Assembly: GCA_934130325.1 (NCBI GenBank)
Contig: CAKOYA010000003.1
Coordinates: 7,540-71,539 of the forward strand
Length of the DNA: 64,000 nt
Reading direction: 5' to 3'
Source of the DNA: an uncultured Clostridia bacterium
Lineage (GTDB): Bacteria > Bacillota > Clostridia > TANB77 > CAG-465
A program made the position numbers and the translations under genes. A model generated the notes under the pieces. The model saw nothing but the letters and a program-made list of their open reading frames with translations, did no database searches and had not been told where the DNA came from. This document shows positions 61,663 through 64,000 of the stretch, one piece after another. The first letter of the stretch is position 1. Each line of letters starts with the position of its first letter.

Positions 61663-64000
61663 TTAATTTCTAACACTTATTTCACATACATTAATTGCTG
61701 AATTTCCCTGTGCAAATGTCATATAAACTGTTCCTTCAGGCATAACAAATGTTCCGTTATAAACATTATTTATTTCAAAACTTAATTTTACAATTTTTCC
61801 ACTTGAGTCAGTTCCATAAAATGCTATCAGACGAGCACCATTTTGTGTATGTAAATATACATTTTTTCCCCATACACTAGAATCAATATCCAATCTCTTA
61901 GTACCACTATATGTACTTTCATATGTACTGTCATTTCCATCAAATGCTTTTTCTCCTAATGCATCTGTTACGTTTACAGTATGACTTGAAACTATTCTAG
62001 TTTCATTTCCATATTTATCTATTCCTTTGGCATATATTGTCTGACCTTGGTTCACTTTTATCGGAATATTTTGGTATTCCTGCCACTCTCCTGTTGTGCT
62101 TCCTATTTGATACAATCTTTTTACACTTGTTGAAAAATAATTTATTGTTATCATTCTATATGGTGATCTTACCATTTTACTTGAATCTGCATGTAGCGTA
62201 GGATATTTAGTTGTTACACTAAATATTGGTTCATCTGCCATCCTTATTTCATACACCCTTATTTGGTAAGAATCATATGATTTTGATGAATCAAAAATCA
62301 CATATTTTGATCCTTGCGGTACTTGTATATTAGCTACTGTATTAGAAAATGTACTAGTATAATTGTATTCTTTAAGTAATGCATTTTCAGAATTATAAAA
62401 CTTTATACTCTGTAATGCATAACTTCCAGTGTTTGCTACCACATACAACTTCATACATAAATTTTTTCCCCATGTACTAGAATCAACATCCACTCTACTT
62501 GTAGGTATTCCAACTGCCTTACTTACTTTATAAAAAGTATTCTCATTTCCATCAAGAGCTTCAGCACCTAGTGCATTTGTTATATTTACTGTATGGCTTG
62601 ATATTATTCTTGTTTCATTTCCATACTTATCTATTCCTTTGGCATATATTGTTTGTCCTTGATTTACCTTTATTGGCGTATCTTTGTATTCTTTCCACTC
62701 ACCGGTTGTACTTCCTATTTGATACAATCTTTTTACATTTGTAGGAAAGTAATTTATTGTTATCATTCTATATGGTGATCTTACTACTTGAGTAGGATCT
62801 ACATGTAACATGGCATAATTATTAGTGAAATTAAATGTTGGTTCATCTAATATTGTTATTTCACTTACTCTAATATAAAAGTTTGTATGCGTTCCTGACC
62901 AAAAATCTATATATTTTGTTCCACTTGGTATTGTAAGATTAATACTTAATCTATCTCCATCATTAGAAGATGTATATATTATACTACCAGTTAAAGCACT
63001 ACCAGTTTCATCACAAAATTTTATCCCATTATTGTAATAATCTTCTGTTCTAGAATTACTATATACTTCTTTTAAATATACATTTATTCTTCTTCCCCAC
63101 ATACTTTCATCTACCATTATTTTTCTTGAACCACTTTTATTTTCTATATATGTATTGGTATTTCCATCCCATGCTGATGCCCCTAAAGCTGAACTAGAAT
63201 TTGCTGTATAACTTGAACCCCTGGTTTCATTTCCATATTTATCTATTCCTTTAGTATATATTATTTGTCCTTGGTTCACCTTTACCGGCATGTCTTTGTA
63301 TTCTTGCCACTCTCCTGTTTTGCTTCCTATTTGATATAATCTTTTTACACTAGTTGGATGATAATTTATTGTTACCATTTGATATGGTGCTTTTATTCTT
63401 TGTTGTACATCTGCATGTAATAACATGTATCCATCTACTGCACTAAATGTTGGTTCATCTAGTATTGTTACCTCACTTACTCTAATATAAAAGTTTGTAT
63501 GCGTTCCTGACCAAAAATCTATATATTTTGTTCCACTTGGTATTGTAAGATTAATACTTAAGTTTGTTCCAGCATTAGAATATGTGTATCTTATACTACC
63601 AGTTAAAGCACTACCAGTTTCATCACAAAATTTTATCCCATTATTTACATAATCTTCTGTTCCAGAATTACTATATACTTCTTTTAAATATACATTTATT
63701 CTTCTTCCCCACATACTTTCATTTACCATTATTTTCCTTGAACCACTTTTATTTTCTATATATGTATTGGTATTTCCATCATATGCAGCTGTTCCTAATG
63801 CATCACCTATCATTGATAATGCCTTGCTACTACTTACTTCTAATTTTGTTGTCTTCTTTACACTCTTTGCATATACTGTCCCTGTCGTTGCTTCAAATTT
63901 TCCTTCATATTTCTTCCAACTATTTCCTCCATCTAAACTATAGTAGTTCTCTATATCATCCCTATTGTCATATACTATCGTTGTTTCTCCATCAAATTTT
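61663..64000 (-). CDS. Large repetitive surface protein, C-terminal part (runs off the right edge)
   Basis: The frame stays open from 61663 to the window end, giving at least 779 codons; the start lies outside. The product is built of three or four units of about 200 residues. Each unit has a discoidin-like part (DGNTNTYIENKSGSRKIMV, SMWGRRINVYLKEVYSNS) followed by an Ig-like/OmpL47-type part (SVKRLYQIGSTTGEWQEYKD, then VNQGQTIYAKGIDKYGNETR). It ends in a last half unit (WGKNVYLHTQNGARLIAFYG). No membrane anchor or catalytic motif is visible. It is probably a secreted adhesin or wall-associated protein. Direct DNA repeats make it prone to length change. Confidence 0.82.
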   Translation of the reverse strand, partial: KFDGETTIVYDNRDDIENYYSLDGGNSWKKYEGKFEATTGTVYAKSVKKTTKLEVSSSKALSMIGDALGTAAYDGNTNTYIENKSGSRKIMVNESMWGRRINVYLKEVYSNSGTEDYVNNGIKFCDETGSALTGSIRYTYSNAGTNLSINLTIPSGTKYIDFWSGTHTNFYIRVSEVTILDEPTFSAVDGYMLLHADVQQRIKAPYQMVTINYHPTSVKRLYQIGSKTGEWQEYKDMPVKVNQGQIIYTKGIDKYGNETRGSSYTANSSSALGASAWDGNTNTYIENKSGSRKIMVDESMWGRRINVYLKEVYSNSRTEDYYNNGIKFCDETGSALTGSIIYTSSNDGDRLSINLTIPSGTKYIDFWSGTHTNFYIRVSEITILDEPTFNFTNNYAMLHVDPTQVVRSPYRMITINYFPTNVKRLYQIGSTTGEWKEYKDTPIKVNQGQTIYAKGIDKYGNETRIISSHTVNITNALGAEALDGNENTFYKVSKAVGIPTSRVDVDSSTWGKNLCMKLYVVANTGSYALQSIKFYNSENALLKEYNYTSTFSNTVANIQVPQGSKYVIFDSSKSYDSYQIRVYEIRMADEPIFSVTTKYPTLHADSSKMVRSPYRMITINYFSTSVKRLYQIGSTTGEWQEYQNIPIKVNQGQTIYAKGIDKYGNETRIVSSHTVNVTDALGEKAFDGNDSTYESTYSGTKRLDIDSSVWGKNVYLHTQNGARLIAFYGTDSSGKIVKLSFEINNVYNGTFVMPEGTVYMTFAQGNSAINVCEISVRN
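62832..63180 (-). repeat. Intragenic direct repeat, copy 1
   Basis: Nearly identical to 63446-63786 over about 300 bases within the surface-protein gene. Confidence 0.85.
63446..63786 (-). repeat. Intragenic direct repeat, copy 2
   Basis: Counterpart of 62832-63180. Stretches of 60 bases or more are identical, suggesting recent duplication or gene conversion. Confidence 0.85.

Overview
The window is AT-rich DNA (roughly 28-30% GC by eye) from an endospore-forming Firmicute, most likely an uncultured gut-type member of the Clostridia. The lineage call is an inference from spoIIE, the germination protease gpr, two collagen-like proteins with sporulation-type promoters, SLH-domain surface proteins, low-GC codon use and a standard set of Firmicutes housekeeping genes (mcsA/mcsB, addB, scpB, rnr, secG, obg, trpS, rnj, recN, holA, trmFO). 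No plasmid, prophage or rRNA operon is seen.

Layout. 0-1.7 kb: the ctsR-mcsA-mcsB stress operon. ctsR is broken by a stop codon and a frameshift, although its promoter and CtsR operator are intact; a truncated IS3-family end lies just upstream. 1.8-3.8 kb: an interrupted pilin-like gene and two small unknown plus-strand genes. 3.8-13.3 kb: minus-strand core genes: spoIIE, a coiled-coil protein with AT-hook-like motifs, addB, scpB and a protein with a degenerate PLD-like domain. 13.3-19.1 kb: an accessory pocket holding a higher-GC gene behind a possible structured leader, a pilin-like protein with a formylglycine-generating-enzyme-like domain, three tRNA genes (two tRNA-Gln genes form an inverted duplication), small unknown genes, decayed dinD and aldo/keto reductase genes, and a nucleotidyltransferase-like protein. 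19.1-25.5 kb: secG-rnr-membrane protein-trmB, then an O-antigen-ligase-like protein. 25.6-27.8 kb: two collagen-like genes, each behind a mother-cell-type (sigma K / sigma E) promoter. 27.8-48.3 kb: tRNA-Arg and mostly housekeeping genes (ABC-F, mscL, hup, a lipid flippase, rluA-like, asd, recN, obg, trpS, a beta-CASP nuclease, RNase J), with three CmpB-family membrane proteins scattered among them.

48.3-64 kb: an unknown small gene, an HdeD-like membrane protein fused to a papain-like domain, two SLH/Ig-like surface proteins, thymidine kinase, a short pilin-like protein, and a 1.8-kb module (a PDDEXK nuclease of the YhcG/DUF1016 type plus a tnpV remnant) inserted between gpr and the pilin gene and flanked by 197-bp direct repeats. 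Then come gpr, holA, trmFO and a 5'-nucleotidase, and the 3' part of a very long repetitive surface protein that runs off the right edge.

How it works together. Most of the minus-strand genes are core functions arranged in short operons separated by clear hairpin terminators. Sporulation genes (spoIIE, gpr, collagen-like proteins) and cell-surface genes (pilin-like, SLH, repeat protein) are spread among them. The most notable features are the dead ctsR behind a textbook operator, the repeat-flanked nuclease module, the family of pilin-like N-termini with unrelated C-termini, two probable leaderless genes and the decayed gene pocket around the tRNA-Gln duplication.
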